Source: Lamellibrachia columna
Taxonomy: Eukaryota; Annelida; Polychaeta; Sabellida; Siboglinidae
Direction: 5' to 3'
Assembly: GCA_963662155.1 (NCBI GenBank)
Contig: OY759264.1
Span: forward strand, 13,971,634-14,035,633
DNA: 64,000 bases
The position numbers and the translations under genes were made by a program. A model generated the notes under the pieces. It did no database searches, had not been told where the DNA came from, and worked only from the letters and a program-made list of their open reading frames with translations. Positions 39,125 to 53,740 of this stretch are shown one piece after another (the first letter of the stretch is position 1; every line of letters starts with the position of its first letter).

Positions 39125-39309
39125 AGCAACATTAATAGTCGCACAATCGGACGTATACATAGTATACTCACAACATTGCAACAACCAAGTTCCTGTTCTT
39201 CCTGCAATGACATCCGTTTTGTCATAAGTACGTCTGTCGTCGAGATAACTGTGTCATCTACGTTCTCTAGCGATGTAGGTGTGCCGTCATTCGATTCCTT
39301 ACTCACAAT
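36288..39309 (-). CDS. 3' end of an unidentified gene, two exons (left arm, open)
   Basis: Exon 39172-39309 (138 nt, 46 codons, phase 0 at both ends) has acceptor cttatctag and donor GTGAGTATAC, and ends ...EEQELGCCNV. It would join, across a 2.7 kb intron, the terminal exon 36288-36506 (219 nt, 72 codons plus stop, acceptor cagtacgcag, phase 0), which starts NRCYPASTDGVC and contains a hydrophobic/Cys stretch LLLSLRCMCAVLSH. Phase and frame agree, but the pairing is inference and upstream exons were not found. Cys-rich; no family recognised. The intron holds the 44-bp minisatellite and one exon-like module. The right-arm counterpart is frameshifted in both exons. Confidence 0.45.
36885..37377. 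repeat. 44-bp minisatellite, about 11 copies (left arm)
   Basis: The unit contains aaacagagtgtggtgaaaca and ccctaaactaatgtcaacat. It lies in the intron of the two-exon gene end. Confidence 0.95.
38061..38244 (-). pseudogene. Exon-like module, left arm copy 1 (in-frame stop)
   Basis: The frame is interrupted by TAG (CTAGAATAGTCA) where block A reads CTAGAACTGTCA. Acceptor cgtttctag retained. Confidence 0.4.
38550..38665. repeat. GTGCCC/CATGG minisatellite, left arm
   Basis: Reduced version (ccatggggcaccatg type units) of the block A array at 6.17-6.47 kb. Confidence 0.8.
39086..39124. repeat. (AT)n, left arm
   Basis: Short tract; the right-arm mirror is far longer (44568-44670). Confidence 0.95.
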
Positions 39310-40434
39310 CTAGATAAGACAGGTTCACACGAGCGATTAACGATCCAATTCAACGGCTGACTCGGTTTCGCGCGTTCCAAGAATCGGTTGTGCAAACCCC
39401 CTCCCGAGTTCCATTAGCGAGGTCAATAGGTGTCTACGTATATGTCGCTCGAATTGGGGTCGTGATATTTCATCGAAGCCTAAGTTGTGCTTGGCGCGAG
39501 TCAGTAGATCGCGCAAAAGGGGCACACATCTCTCGAGTAAACCGGCCTTAAGATAACTGTCTCACAGGATTTGTCTTGTAGTACACTACCTACTCCGCCT
39601 TCGTAGACAACCAACCAATACAGCCTCAGGTTAAGAAATATGTTAGCTTGAACCCGTCGGTGGCGTTTTCAATTACAGTATAATTCGCACTTGACGCCAA
39701 GGCTTCAGTAGCGATGGCTTGCGGTCACGTGACGTTTCGCCCGATGGTTCTCCAGTGATTTAAACTGGTTGGCGATAGTGAGTAAGAGTCTCTCGAGGGT
39801 GTAGACTACCATGTAGTTTCAATTATCTATGGAGGCTCTGCTCCTCAGTAGTCGGCACTCCCGGTACATTGTGCCTCGAGGTAGCAACGGATGCCACGGG
39901 ATCTAACGCCGAGAAAAGTTCCAATGCAATTAGATGAATGAGAAGGAATGAATGAAAGAATGCAGAATGGAGCCACTGCCTCACATCTGTTTTGTGGGCC
40001 AACCTCCCATCATTTTCGAGAATCCATCTCCTGCAAGTAGTCATTCACATTGGAGACGCACGTCACTATAAATGTGTCTGAAATGAACGACCTGAAAGGA
40101 GTGTCGTATTTAGGGGGGGGGGGTGCTTTGGGCGATGACCCCTATGGTTTATTTTTTAGCGTATTTTTCCGTTGCAACGCTACAGGGTGACATGGCTTGG
40201 TCGCCATATTGCTTCCCCTTTGCGATATTCCAGATATGTCACTGTCCAAAAGGCCTATCGTAAGTTATCTTTAAACGGTGGACTCTCGCCAAGGAAGACG
40301 TTGAGACTCTGTCAAACGTTTCCGTATATCCGATGTTCCTTATATAAATGGGTACATAGAACAGTGCTAGCTTGAAGGAGATTTCAAACTTCTCCTTCTT
40401 AAGCAGATTTTCGTTACACCAAAATACCTTATTA
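39310..40434. other. Arm segment between the two-exon gene end and the palindrome centre
   Basis: Frames such as MPLLRDLLTRAKHNLGFDEI (39337-39525, minus) and MTTCRRWILENDGRLAHKTD (39823-40044, minus) are nearly unchanged in both arms. Neither has convincing splice sites joining it to 39172-39309. Possible 5' exons or UTR of that gene. Confidence 0.25.
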
Positions 40435-43255
<2,821 letters not shown>

Positions 43256-44563
43256 AAGGTATTTTGGTGTAACGAAAATCTGCTTAAGAAGGAGAAGTTT
43301 GAAATCTCCTTCAAGCTAGCACTGTTCTATGTACCCATTTATATAAGGAACATCGGATATACGGAAACGTTTGACAGAGTCTCAACGTCTTCCTTGGCGA
43401 GAGTCCACCGTTTAAAGATAACTTACGATAGGCCTTTTGGACAGTGACATATCTGGAATATCGCAAAGGGGAAGCAATATGGCGACCAAGCCATGTCACC
43501 CTGTAGCGTTGCAACGGAAAAATACGCTAAAAAATAAACCATAGGGGTCATCGCCCAAAGCACCCCCCCCCCCTAAATACGACACTCCTTTCAGGTCGTT
43601 CATTTCAGACACATTTATAGTGACGTGCGTCTCCAATGTGAATGACTACTTGCAGGAGATGGATTCTCGAAAATGATGGGAGGTTGGCCCACAAAACAGA
43701 TGTGAGGCAGTGGCTCCATTCTGCATTCTTTCATTCATTCCTTCTCATTCATCTAATTGCATTGGAACTTTTCTCGGCGTTAGATCCCGTGGCATCCGTT
43801 GCTACCTCGAGGCACAATGTACCGGGAGTGCCGACTGCTGAGGAGCAGAGCCTCCATAGATAATTGAAACTACATGGTAGTCTACACCCTCGAGAGACTC
43901 TTACTCACTATCGCCAACCAGTTTAAATCACTGGAGAACCATCGGGCGAAACGTCACGTGACCGCAAGCCATCGCTACTGAAGCCTTGGCGTCAAGTGCG
44001 AATTATACTGTAATTGAAAACGCCACCGACGGGTTCAAGCTAACATATTTCTTAACCTGAGGCTGTATTGGTTGGTTGTCTACGAAGGCGGAGTAGGTAG
44101 TGTACTACAAGACAAATCCTGTGAGACAGTTATCTTAAGGCCGGTTTACTCGAGAGATGTGTGCCCCTTTTGCGCGATCTACTGACTCGCGCCAATCACA
44201 ACTTAGGCTTCGATGAAATATCACGACCCCAATTCGAGCGACATATACGTAGACACCTATTGACCTCGCTAATGGAATTCGGGAGGGGGTTTGCACAACC
44301 GATTCTTGGAACGCGCGAAACCGAGTCAGCCGTTGAATTGGATAGTTAATCGCTCGTGTGAACCTGTCTTATCTAGATTGTGAGTAAGGAATCGAATGAC
44401 GGCACACCTACATCGCTAGAGAACGTAGGTAGATGACACAGTTATCTCAACGACAGACGTACTTATGACAAAACGGATGTCATTGCAGGAAGAACAGGAA
44501 CTTGGTTGTTGCAATGTTGTGAGTATACTATGTATACGTCCGATTGTGCGACTATTAATGTTG

Positions 44564-44670
<107 letters not shown>

Positions 44671-45089
44671 TGTAAAACTATTGTAAATGAATTAAATATA
44701 TTATTTCATAAACCTACTTAAAAGTTGTCGTCAACTAGAATAATGTGGAAAGTCATTTACAGTTTTAGAATGCTCTTATTTTTTAGAATCAAAATTGGAT
44801 TTTCTGATGCGAAGACAGATGTCCTTTACATTTTACTGACACTAAAATACACCCATTTGACAATTTGGCTCAGCTCATATTAAAACAATGAATGTAATAA
44901 TTTATATGATTTCACAGAGGATGGAAGTTGATGCACCATACTTTAAATGCAAAATACATGGAAAAACAAGTAATCTTTTTGTATCTCAAATGCATTTTAC
45001 TGCAGAAATATGAGAGCCGTGTATAATCAGTGCCACTATCGTCTGCATGCGTTTTGCTTATCTTGAGCATGCACTGGTTGATCCCACAA

Positions 45090-45210
45090 TCCCCGGTGCC
45101 CATGGTGCCCCGAGGCCCATGGTGCCCATTGTTCACCAGTGCCCATAGTACCCCGGTGTTCATGGTGCCCCATGGCCTATGGTGCCCCGGTATCGATGGT
45201 GTCCAGGTCA
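45090..45210. repeat. GTGCCC/CATGG minisatellite, right arm
   Basis: Mirror of the left-arm array. Confidence 0.8.
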
Positions 45211-45459
45211 CCTTACTAAAACACATGATACCTTACACGTGTCAAAGCTGAAGTTTTTCAAGTTTGTTTTTACCAAAATGTGCAGATTAGAGAATTTCAT
45301 GCCATATGTGAACAGGTAGATTTGATAGTACGCATTCTTGTCCCAAATTAAAATAGACTCTCATATTTCAGCACGCAGGTAAAAAAAACACAACCCACAT
45401 TATAATATACCTGCAAACATGAACACGTACCAGATCGTATCCCCGTTTTTCGTTTCTAG

Positions 45460-45643
45460 CATTCTCCCGACATATTTTGTTTTGAAATCCCTAGATACCG
45501 AGCCTACAGTGGTACAGGTAAAACTACATCTATAATAGTCAACCTCGTGTCTATATGGGACTGTCCCGTGTCCTTCTGACCTCATTCAGAGAACTATTAG
45601 TAATTGTAATATCCCGTCTAACAATAACCTACATTCGCGTTGA
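45460..45643 (+). pseudogene. Exon-like module, right arm copy 1 (in-frame stops)
   Basis: As on the left arm but with TAATAG in frame at about 45531-45536. Confidence 0.4.
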
Positions 45644-46326
45644 CATTCGGTGCCTTTAATGCACTCAACCGTGGCGGTTTCGATGCTTCAGTTACATTGA
45701 AAGGCAACCGTCGAGAAACAGTCGTGGTTCATTGAAAGTAGACATAAAGTCACAGGGAAAAAATCATAGACAAGAGTCACAGGATAAAAATCATGGATAA
45801 AAGTCACAGGGAAAAGTCACAACAAAGTAGATATAGTTATTTGTACATTGATGACATCAGCTGAAATTAAATACAGAACAAACTATACATTGACACATGA
45901 TTACAGATCACAGAGAAGTGTTCGGCCTCCTTTCCTGTTTTGTTAGTGGCACTTGAAAAGCCACTTTCAAAGATGACTGGGTTGTTGGATGCTAAATTAC
46001 CCTAAGCCATAATGTATCCAACGCAATTATATACAAACAAATGCACAACATTACGTACCAGTAACCGGAAAAACAAGTAATTTTTTTTTGACGTGACCAC
46101 CAACAAATCCCAAAAATAATAAAACACAATATCCTGCTTACAGATATAAAAACAAGAAATATTTTTGAATAGGTTGTATTAAATATAACATGACGCTAAG
46201 AGCGAACAGATGTTGTAAGCTTGATCATTTACCCATTGGTAGTTTGACCATGTATCATGTTATCTTGTTGCTTGTTGAACGGAAAGGTCGACTTCGTAAA
46301 CAGATGACAGTCAAATTATACGGTAC

Positions 46327-46733
46327 ATTAGTTTAGAGCCTGTGTTTCACCACACTCTGTTTATGTTGACATTAGTGTAGGGCCTGCGTTTCACCACACT
46401 CTGTTTATGTTAACATTAGTTTAGGGCCTGTGTTTCACCACACTCTGTTTATGTTGACATTAGTTTATGGCCTGTGTTTCACCACACTCTGTTTATGTTG
46501 ACATTAGTTTAGGGCCTGTGTTTCACTACACTCTGTTTATGTTGACATTAGTTTAGGGCCTGTGTTTCACCACACTCTGTTTATTTTGATATTAGTTTAG
46601 GGCCTGTGTTTCACTACACTCTGTTTATGTTGACATTAGTTTAGGACCTGTGTTTCACCACACTCAGTTTATGTTGACATTAGTTTACGGCCTGTGTTTC
46701 ACCACAATCTGTTTATGTTGATATTAGTTTCAC
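46327..46733. repeat. 44-bp minisatellite, about 9 copies (right arm)
   Basis: Mirror of the left array, about two units shorter. Confidence 0.95.
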
Positions 46734-47904
46734 TTATCTGGGAAATATCTAGCCATGCTGTAGCTCACACGCAACAGGGTTATTCCACCATTGTATACTG
46801 CTACATACTCATTCATATTGTTTGCGGCTATATTTCCACTTTAAGGGTCCATTCACAACTGTCGACATTGACCCAGTCGTACAAAGTGTAGTAATTCTCA
46901 AATTCCCAGCCCTTCCCCGAATTAGTACCTTAAAATGTTGAGAATTTTCCATGTTGAAAAAATGACAATGTAACAATGTTATGACACAGCGTAAGTACGT
47001 AGAACATGCAATACTAACGTCAGAATATGTTTACAAACATATGTCTCTAATAATTATAGTAAAACTTCGTGTTTTTCTAACAACTGCCGTCATACTAAAA
47101 AAAATTCCACAAGTTGTGAATTTCCAACGACTGTACGTATAATACTTAAGCGAGTTAAAACGATAGTAGTTCTGTAACACTTCACCGCGTTGCCCTGCAT
47201 GACGCAATTGTGGTTATATTTTGCGTGCGACCGACATTAAAAAATAGTCAACCTCCAGTCCCCTTTAGTGCGCTTTGCACGAAAACAGTACGCAGAACAG
47301 ACGTTATCCGGCTTCCACGGACGGCGTCTGCCGCACCGCCGAGATCACAGCGAATCGGACGGTTATTGATCTGATAATCTCACATAAGCCTCATTTCACT
47401 GACGCATTGTTGTTGTCGTTACGGTGTATGTGCGCTGTGCTGTCACACGGGCACTACCAAGCTGCGACATCAACACCCTGACGCTTAGTGAACAGGTGGG
47501 ACAAAGCGTGTGATTGGGAGACATGCCTTTGGGATTTTAGTATCCCCCACTCTGGAATCGGCGGCCTGTTGCTATGCGCGCCACTAAGGACTTACATACG
47601 TTTAAATGAACTTAAATTAACCATCAATATAATATAATATAACATGACATAACATAACATAGCATAATATATGTTTTTGTAATATTGGATTATAAGCATA
47701 ATTATGTGTATTTTTGTTGATGGATTATTTTTATTGTGAAGAACTTTGATCTGTATAGTACATATATAGCTATGAAGAACCGTGTATTATTAGTTATTAT
47801 TAAAACAATGTGTAACGCTTTATTTACATTGTCAACAAAGATTGTTATTACCATAACACAAGATATTTACATATAATACAGACCACGTGTTGGGTTAGTT
47901 CCCA

Positions 47905-48360
47905 GGGGCGGATCGAGGTTTGTTGGCAGGGGGGTTTCAGTCAGTCCTAGCTAATATTTCAAAACTCGAGAATCGCTCTTCACTAGTCTCAAGAAAAAAA
48001 AATCCAATCTTACTTGATTTTATCAAATCATTCCACAAAAACATGCAAGGCACTGCCTAAGCCGATGGAATCACATCAGAACCCTTTCCTATTGTAAATG
48101 GTGCGAAGCAGAGCTGTGTTCTAGCCCCAACTCTTTTCGGGATATACGTCTCTGTAATATTGAGAGAAACAAAGCAAAATGCTAACCTTGCTAACAATGG
48201 TGTGGGCCTGGGAACCAGATTTGATGCCAATTTATTTTTTACATCACGCCTGAAGGCTAAGACCAAAACAACAACGTTACATGTGTACGAGGCCTTTTAT
48301 GCAGATCAAGATCAAAAGATCAAGCGTGCGAGGCGTCATGCTCGCAATCAACCGACATAA
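47905..48360 (+). mobile_element. LINE reverse-transcriptase fragment (right arm)
   Basis: Mirror copy with the same frame break and FYADQD, so the insertion is older than the palindrome. Confidence 0.85.
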
Positions 48361-49309
48361 TGCAGCAAACACAAGCGTTGTCTTTAGATTGACACTAGTT
48401 CCGACGTAGGCTCATACACGTGTTCCTTTACCGTAATATTTGCCACGGACACAAGAGGGGGGTCTAAGACCCCCATCCATGGCCTGGGGGGGTCTTGAGA
48501 CCCCTAAGACCCCCCTGGGTCCGCTGCAGGTTCCGTTTTTGCATCAAAATAACTTAAATCTAAAATGTAGAGGTGCCGAGTTAAATAGTTTGGTTTATGG
48601 AGATTCTCCTGCTGGAAATACGGATCTAAAGACAAAAACAAAAATCTCAAGGATAATAATATGCATTGTGTAGCCACCTTTATAGACAATGTAAACATGT
48701 ACAATACAAATGTTACAATATAACTATAATTATTTTATTATGTACACTCTATACAGCTGTGGTAGTCTACACCCTTATACTACAAAGAACACAGGAGTTA
48801 TTTTTTTTGTGTGACTTAATACTCAGAGAGTGAACACCTGTGGGATATCTAAGATCTAACAAAGGGGAAGAGGGCTTATTCATCCATTAGATTACCATGC
48901 TACCACGTGGTGGCGCATCAGGTTACACACGAAAGCAATAAAAAATGTAAACCAAAGGGACAGGCCATGGCTCAATGTCCTCATCACCACTGGTGAGGAT
49001 TCAAGCTCTGCATCTGCTGCAGTGTAGATTAATTTTGACGGCGGGAATGGAAATAGAAATTCGTACTACACGACATTGTGGTAGTTACTTAGACCCAACA
49101 CGGCCAATTGAATAAAATTTACGAATATATATGATACTTCTTGGCAGTGTTTCTCGTCACATTTTAAAGTGCATTAGGGGTTTCCTTCCGGTTGCGCAAA
49201 CACACGTTTCGTTAAGTTATAGTTGGGTGTTATGCTGCAGCAACTGCTGCAGCAATAGTAGTAGTTGATATTTAGTTATCCACAATACCAGACGTTATCC
49301 CCTTTAAAT

Positions 49310-49530
49310 ATTCTCTCGACATACACGGATATGGAATACCTAGATACCGAGTCAACAGTGGTGCAGGTTCAAACTCAAATTAAAGCAGTCAGCAGGATGT
49401 CTATTTGGGATTGTCCCATGCCTTTCTGATCTCATTGTCCCATGCCCTTCTGACCTCATTGTCCCATGCCCTTCTGACCTCATTCAGAGAACTGTTAGTA
49501 ATTGTACTGTCCCGGCTTACAATCACCTAC
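49310..49530 (+). pseudogene. Exon-like module, right arm copy 2 (frameshifted)
   Basis: Same frameshift and same short internal repeat as the left-arm copy 2, so both changes predate the arms. Confidence 0.4.
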
Positions 49531-49813
49531 GGTCACGTTGACCTCGAGGGGTGAAGTTCTTAGCTATATAATAACGTACGTTTTCCTTTGTAGCGCCTTT
49601 GACGTAGTCGAGTATTATATTAATGGCACAATTTGCCTTCCGGAATTCTCCCGCGCACGGTTACTGTGATTCGCCGTGCACGCAAGAATTGTGTCACAAA
49701 AGACAAGGAACTAGACTGCTGTTGCATTGTGGGTGAAGCGCCAGCAAAGACGAGGAACCAATTAGAGGGGGAAATGATTGTGGGGAAGCACAAACAAACC
49801 TTTGCTCATTTAG

Positions 49814-50209
49814 GTGGGCGTAGTTGGATATTTCTGTAGTCCGCAAGCATTCGATAGTCAGGTAACGTTTCGACCTTTGAAAAACCGACTTGGTTTCCGA
49901 GTGAAAGAGAATGAATCTGGAATCAGGGCGAGCCGTTGCGAACAGAACAAGGAAACGGGTAGCAAAAACCACACTTTACGACATGGATGTAAAAACGAGA
50001 CGGAAGATGACGACCAGCAAGACATGGCGTCCACCTTCGATGTGCGGTTAAAGAAAACCGGACGAAAAATAAATCACTGCGGTAATGAGTCTAAGGCGCG
50101 TCCGGCCAAACGACAACACACAAGGAAAATAATCAGGCAGATTTTGGAACATGCAGATCAAAGAAGGACAGACAAAGCTGAAGCTCATCGCAATAATAAT
50201 GATCCGTGA
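49814..50209 (+). CDS. Hypothetical 131-residue ORF, intact only in the right arm
   Basis: The frame starts MGVVGYFCSPQAFDSQ and ends HRNNNDP before TGA. It is basic and hydrophilic with Lys/Arg/Asn-rich stretches. The left-arm mirror (about 33600-34000, minus) has a TGA and a 1-base deletion; block A (about 9010-9410) has stops and shifts. It could be a transposon-derived ORF or an exon (a ttctgtag acceptor-like site lies at its 5' end). No family recognised. Confidence 0.3.
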   Translation: MGVVGYFCSPQAFDSQVTFRPLKNRLGFRVKENESGIRASRCEQNKETGSKNHTLRHGCKNETEDDDQQDMASTFDVRLKKTGRKINHCGNESKARPAKRQHTRKIIRQILEHADQRRTDKAEAHRNNNDP

Positions 50210-50432
50210 GCATATACATACAAACCAAGAAGGTATATTTAAAAAAAATGTCAACCCAAATGAAATAATTTCAGGCCATGTGTGAACAATAAGATAGGTT
50301 TGATAGTACACATTCTTGTTCCAGATTAAAATAGACTACCATAATTCAGCAGGTGAAAAAGACCACCCACGTTGTAACATACCTGCAAACACGAACATAC
50401 ATCAGATCATATCCCCGTTTTTTTATTTCTAG

Positions 50433-50610
50433 TATTCTTCCGACGTACAGGAATGTGATATCCCTAGATACCGAGCCTACAGTGGTACAGGTAAAACCCA
50501 ATCTAGAACAGTCAGCCACGTGTCTATTTGGGACTGGCCTACACCCTTCTGACCTCATTCAGAGAACTATTAGTAATTGTAATATCCCAACAAACAACAA
50601 CCAACATTAG
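50433..50610 (+). CDS. Exon-like module, right arm copy 3
   Basis: Acceptor ttttatttctag, open frame to TAG at 50608, ends ISNCNIPTNNNQH. Same length as block A copy 3. Confidence 0.35.
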
Positions 50611-51219
50611 CGGTGACATTCAGTGCTTTTCATTCACTGATTTTTACAGTGCAACAATTAAGAAAGGGAGCGATCAAGGATACACCGCCACAACCAATTA
50701 GGGCCGAGCGCGATACTAGCACTGACCGCAAAACCGGCTTTCTGCGCCACTTGACATTCTGTCTAAGATTAGTGTATTACTATATTGCAAAGGGTGGTAT
50801 ATTTCCCCATAAAATCACCTTGCAAATATGTGAAGATATATTTTGCTACGATATGACGTCATGGGATTTATTTTCCTATATTCTATCGAGGAAAACAAAG
50901 TATTCTCAACACCGCAATCTACAGCGCGGTATTTACGTTGCCGATTGTCAATATTGACAAACGCATCGAGTAAGTACCGAGTCGTATGTCACGGTACGTG
51001 TGCACCGATTAAACATATCATTGATGCACGGACATGTGTAAATACATCGGTGTATGTCTTGCTAAATGTTTGTCGTTTCCATTCATGCCGTATACATTGG
51101 TCGGATATATGATCAGATCGTGTTTACCATTGATTTAATTTAATAATTGATATTGGTGAGCTTTTTTAAATTGAGAAGTAATATCTTCAATAAAACGTAA
51201 TTATATAAATGCTTTAATT

Positions 51220-51945
51220 TGGATATCTTTGTGATATGTGTGTTCTACATTCCATGTGCAATGGATATCTTTGTGATATGTGTGTTGTACATTCCATGTG
51301 CATTGGATATCTTTGTGATATGTGTGTTGTACATTCCATGTGCACTGGATATCTTTGTGATATGTGTGGTGTACATTCCATGTGCATTGGATATCTTTGT
51401 GATATGTGTGTTGTACATTCCATGTGCATTGGATATCTTTGTGATATGTGTGGTGTACATTCCATGTGCATTGGATCTCTTTGTAATATGTGTGGTGTAC
51501 ATTCCATGTGCACTGGATATCTTTGTGATATGTGTGGTGTACATTCCATGTGCATTGGATATCTTTGTGATATGTGTGTTGTACATTCCATGTGCATTGG
51601 ATATCTTTGTGATATGTGTGGTGTACATTACATGTGCAATGGATATTTTTTTGATATGTGTGTTGTACATTCCATGTGCATTGGATATCTTTGTGATATA
51701 TGTGTTGTACATTCCATGTGCATTGGATATTTTTGTGATATGTGTGTTGTACATTCCATGTGAATTGGATATCTTTGTGATATGTGTGTTGTACATTCCA
51801 TGTGCACTGGATATCTTTGTGATATGTGTGGTGTACATTTCATGTGCATTGGATATCTTTGTGATATGTGTGTTGTACGTTCCATGTGCATTGGATATCT
51901 TTGTGATATGTGTGGTGTACATTTCATGTGCAATGTCATCCTTGT
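51220..51945. repeat. 42-bp minisatellite, about 17 copies (right arm)
   Basis: Mirror array, three units shorter than the left one, with private point variants. Confidence 0.95.
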
Positions 51946-53389
51946 ATGTGACAAGGCCAAAGTTACATTTACGGTATGTAGTTGACACGAGCTCCCACTC
52001 GTTTGACCGCAATTGTTACGACACACAATGTCCGTAGATTCTAAACCACAATACTATAAAAAAATACGGTACACCGTAAACATTCCACAATATTCTACAA
52101 TACAATTCCTAACAAATATGGCAAATATATATCATCTACCGTTAAATGTACTGTAGTTGACCCTCACGAGCCAGTGGTAGCAGTGGGTGTTACTCTACCC
52201 CGGCACGTGTCCTACACAACTTATGGAAGTACGCTGAATCATTTGTACTTCGTTCGACATGCTCTCTTGGTCGGACTTGTTTCCAGGAACAAGGCGCGCG
52301 CGCGCTAACTTCAAAGAGCAATTCAAGGAAATACCTGCCATTACCCGTCCGACCAGCGACGACCGGGCTAAAGCCAATTAAGTTCCCGAAAACTTAAAAC
52401 GCGATAACAGTTTATTGCGTGTTACATAAATACGTATAGTCCCGTTAGTAGCATAGACCCGTTAGTAGACGGGAATTTGGGGGGAGGCACCTGTAATGCA
52501 CAGTGGTGTGTCTAGATAGGATGTCGCAAATGATGAGGCCAAATGGGGGGAGGCGGGAGGGGGGCTGGAAGGGGGCTGGAGGGGGCAAGCTTAGTCACAC
52601 AATAGTCTACCATGCTGGCGCAACAGATTACATACGAAAAAATAAAAAAGTGAAGCCGGGGGGCTAAATACGCCACTGCTAATGTAAAAAAAATTCTGGA
52701 GCAGATCGGGGCTAACCATCGCGCCTTTCCCTTCCAAGTTATATAGCTTTGAAACAACTGCGCACTGCTGCACCATAAGGAAAATGCACACATTTAATAT
52801 TTTTTGAACGGAAGTGTTAACTTTGTTAACAAACCAAATTTCACGAACGAGCGCCCAGACAGGCAATCTTAACTGTACATATGGCCGGCGCAACACATTC
52901 CATAGAAACCACGCAGCACACAGCGTGTTATCCATCAATAAAGCCAGATAAAAGAAGAAGAAACCCGTTAAACGAGACAATAAGGATTCGAATCAAGAAA
53001 GAAATGGGTGCTATAGGCTCCCTTATCAGAAATCTTCAGTATTTATTTTAGAATATTTTATAGGATATTTTGTGAAGACGATATTATTGTGTACAACTCA
53101 GAAAAAACATGTATAGAATATTTATAATATATTCTATTGGATTTATATATAATACTCTATAGGATATTTACGGACATTTCTATAGAATTGGTAGCATTCC
53201 ATAGTTTTCAGCACAATATTCAGCTATGCTCTGTAGAACTATATTAAATCCTACAAATTGTATACAAAATATTAGAAAAGTTAAGTAGACGTAAACTAAG
53301 TCAATATAGGATATATAGTATTCTATTTTTTATATTCCCAATTCCACTATGCTACGGAGAATTGTATGTTGAATTTTGCTGAGGGCCCT

Positions 53390-53590
53390 ACCCGCCATTC
53401 GATACGGCGGGACTGCGTCCAAACCATTCTCAGCCAGGCGAGCTTAGTCGGCCACGCTGCTTTCATTTTTCGCGCGCCGCTATAACCACTGACCACGTGC
53501 GCCGGTCGAGTCATCGATCACATATCCGGCAGCGAGAGTGGTCAGGGACGCGCAGACATTCCAACATTGTGCTGAATTGTCTACAAAAGT
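53390..53590 (+). promoter_or_regulatory. Conserved GC-rich promoter-proximal block, right arm
   Basis: Mirror copy of the GC-rich block upstream of the left-arm gene, with the CACGTG motif retained. Confidence 0.4.
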
Positions 53591-53682
53591 GAAACCATTC
53601 AAACCTTTCGGCGGCCCGCTTTCGTCACTTCAGGTTTATAGCATCTGAAAGTGCCCTGGGGAAAACCGCCGGCGAAATGTCT

Positions 53683-53689
53683 TATAAAA
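53683..53689 (+). promoter_or_regulatory. TATA box of right-arm cytokine-like gene
   Basis: TATAAAA 52 bp upstream of the ATG at 53741, same spacing as the left-arm copy. Confidence 0.65.
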
Positions 53690-53740
53690 CAGCGACTCGG
53701 AGTCGTCCGGAAGGCAAGGCACAAACTCAAGAAGCTGATC

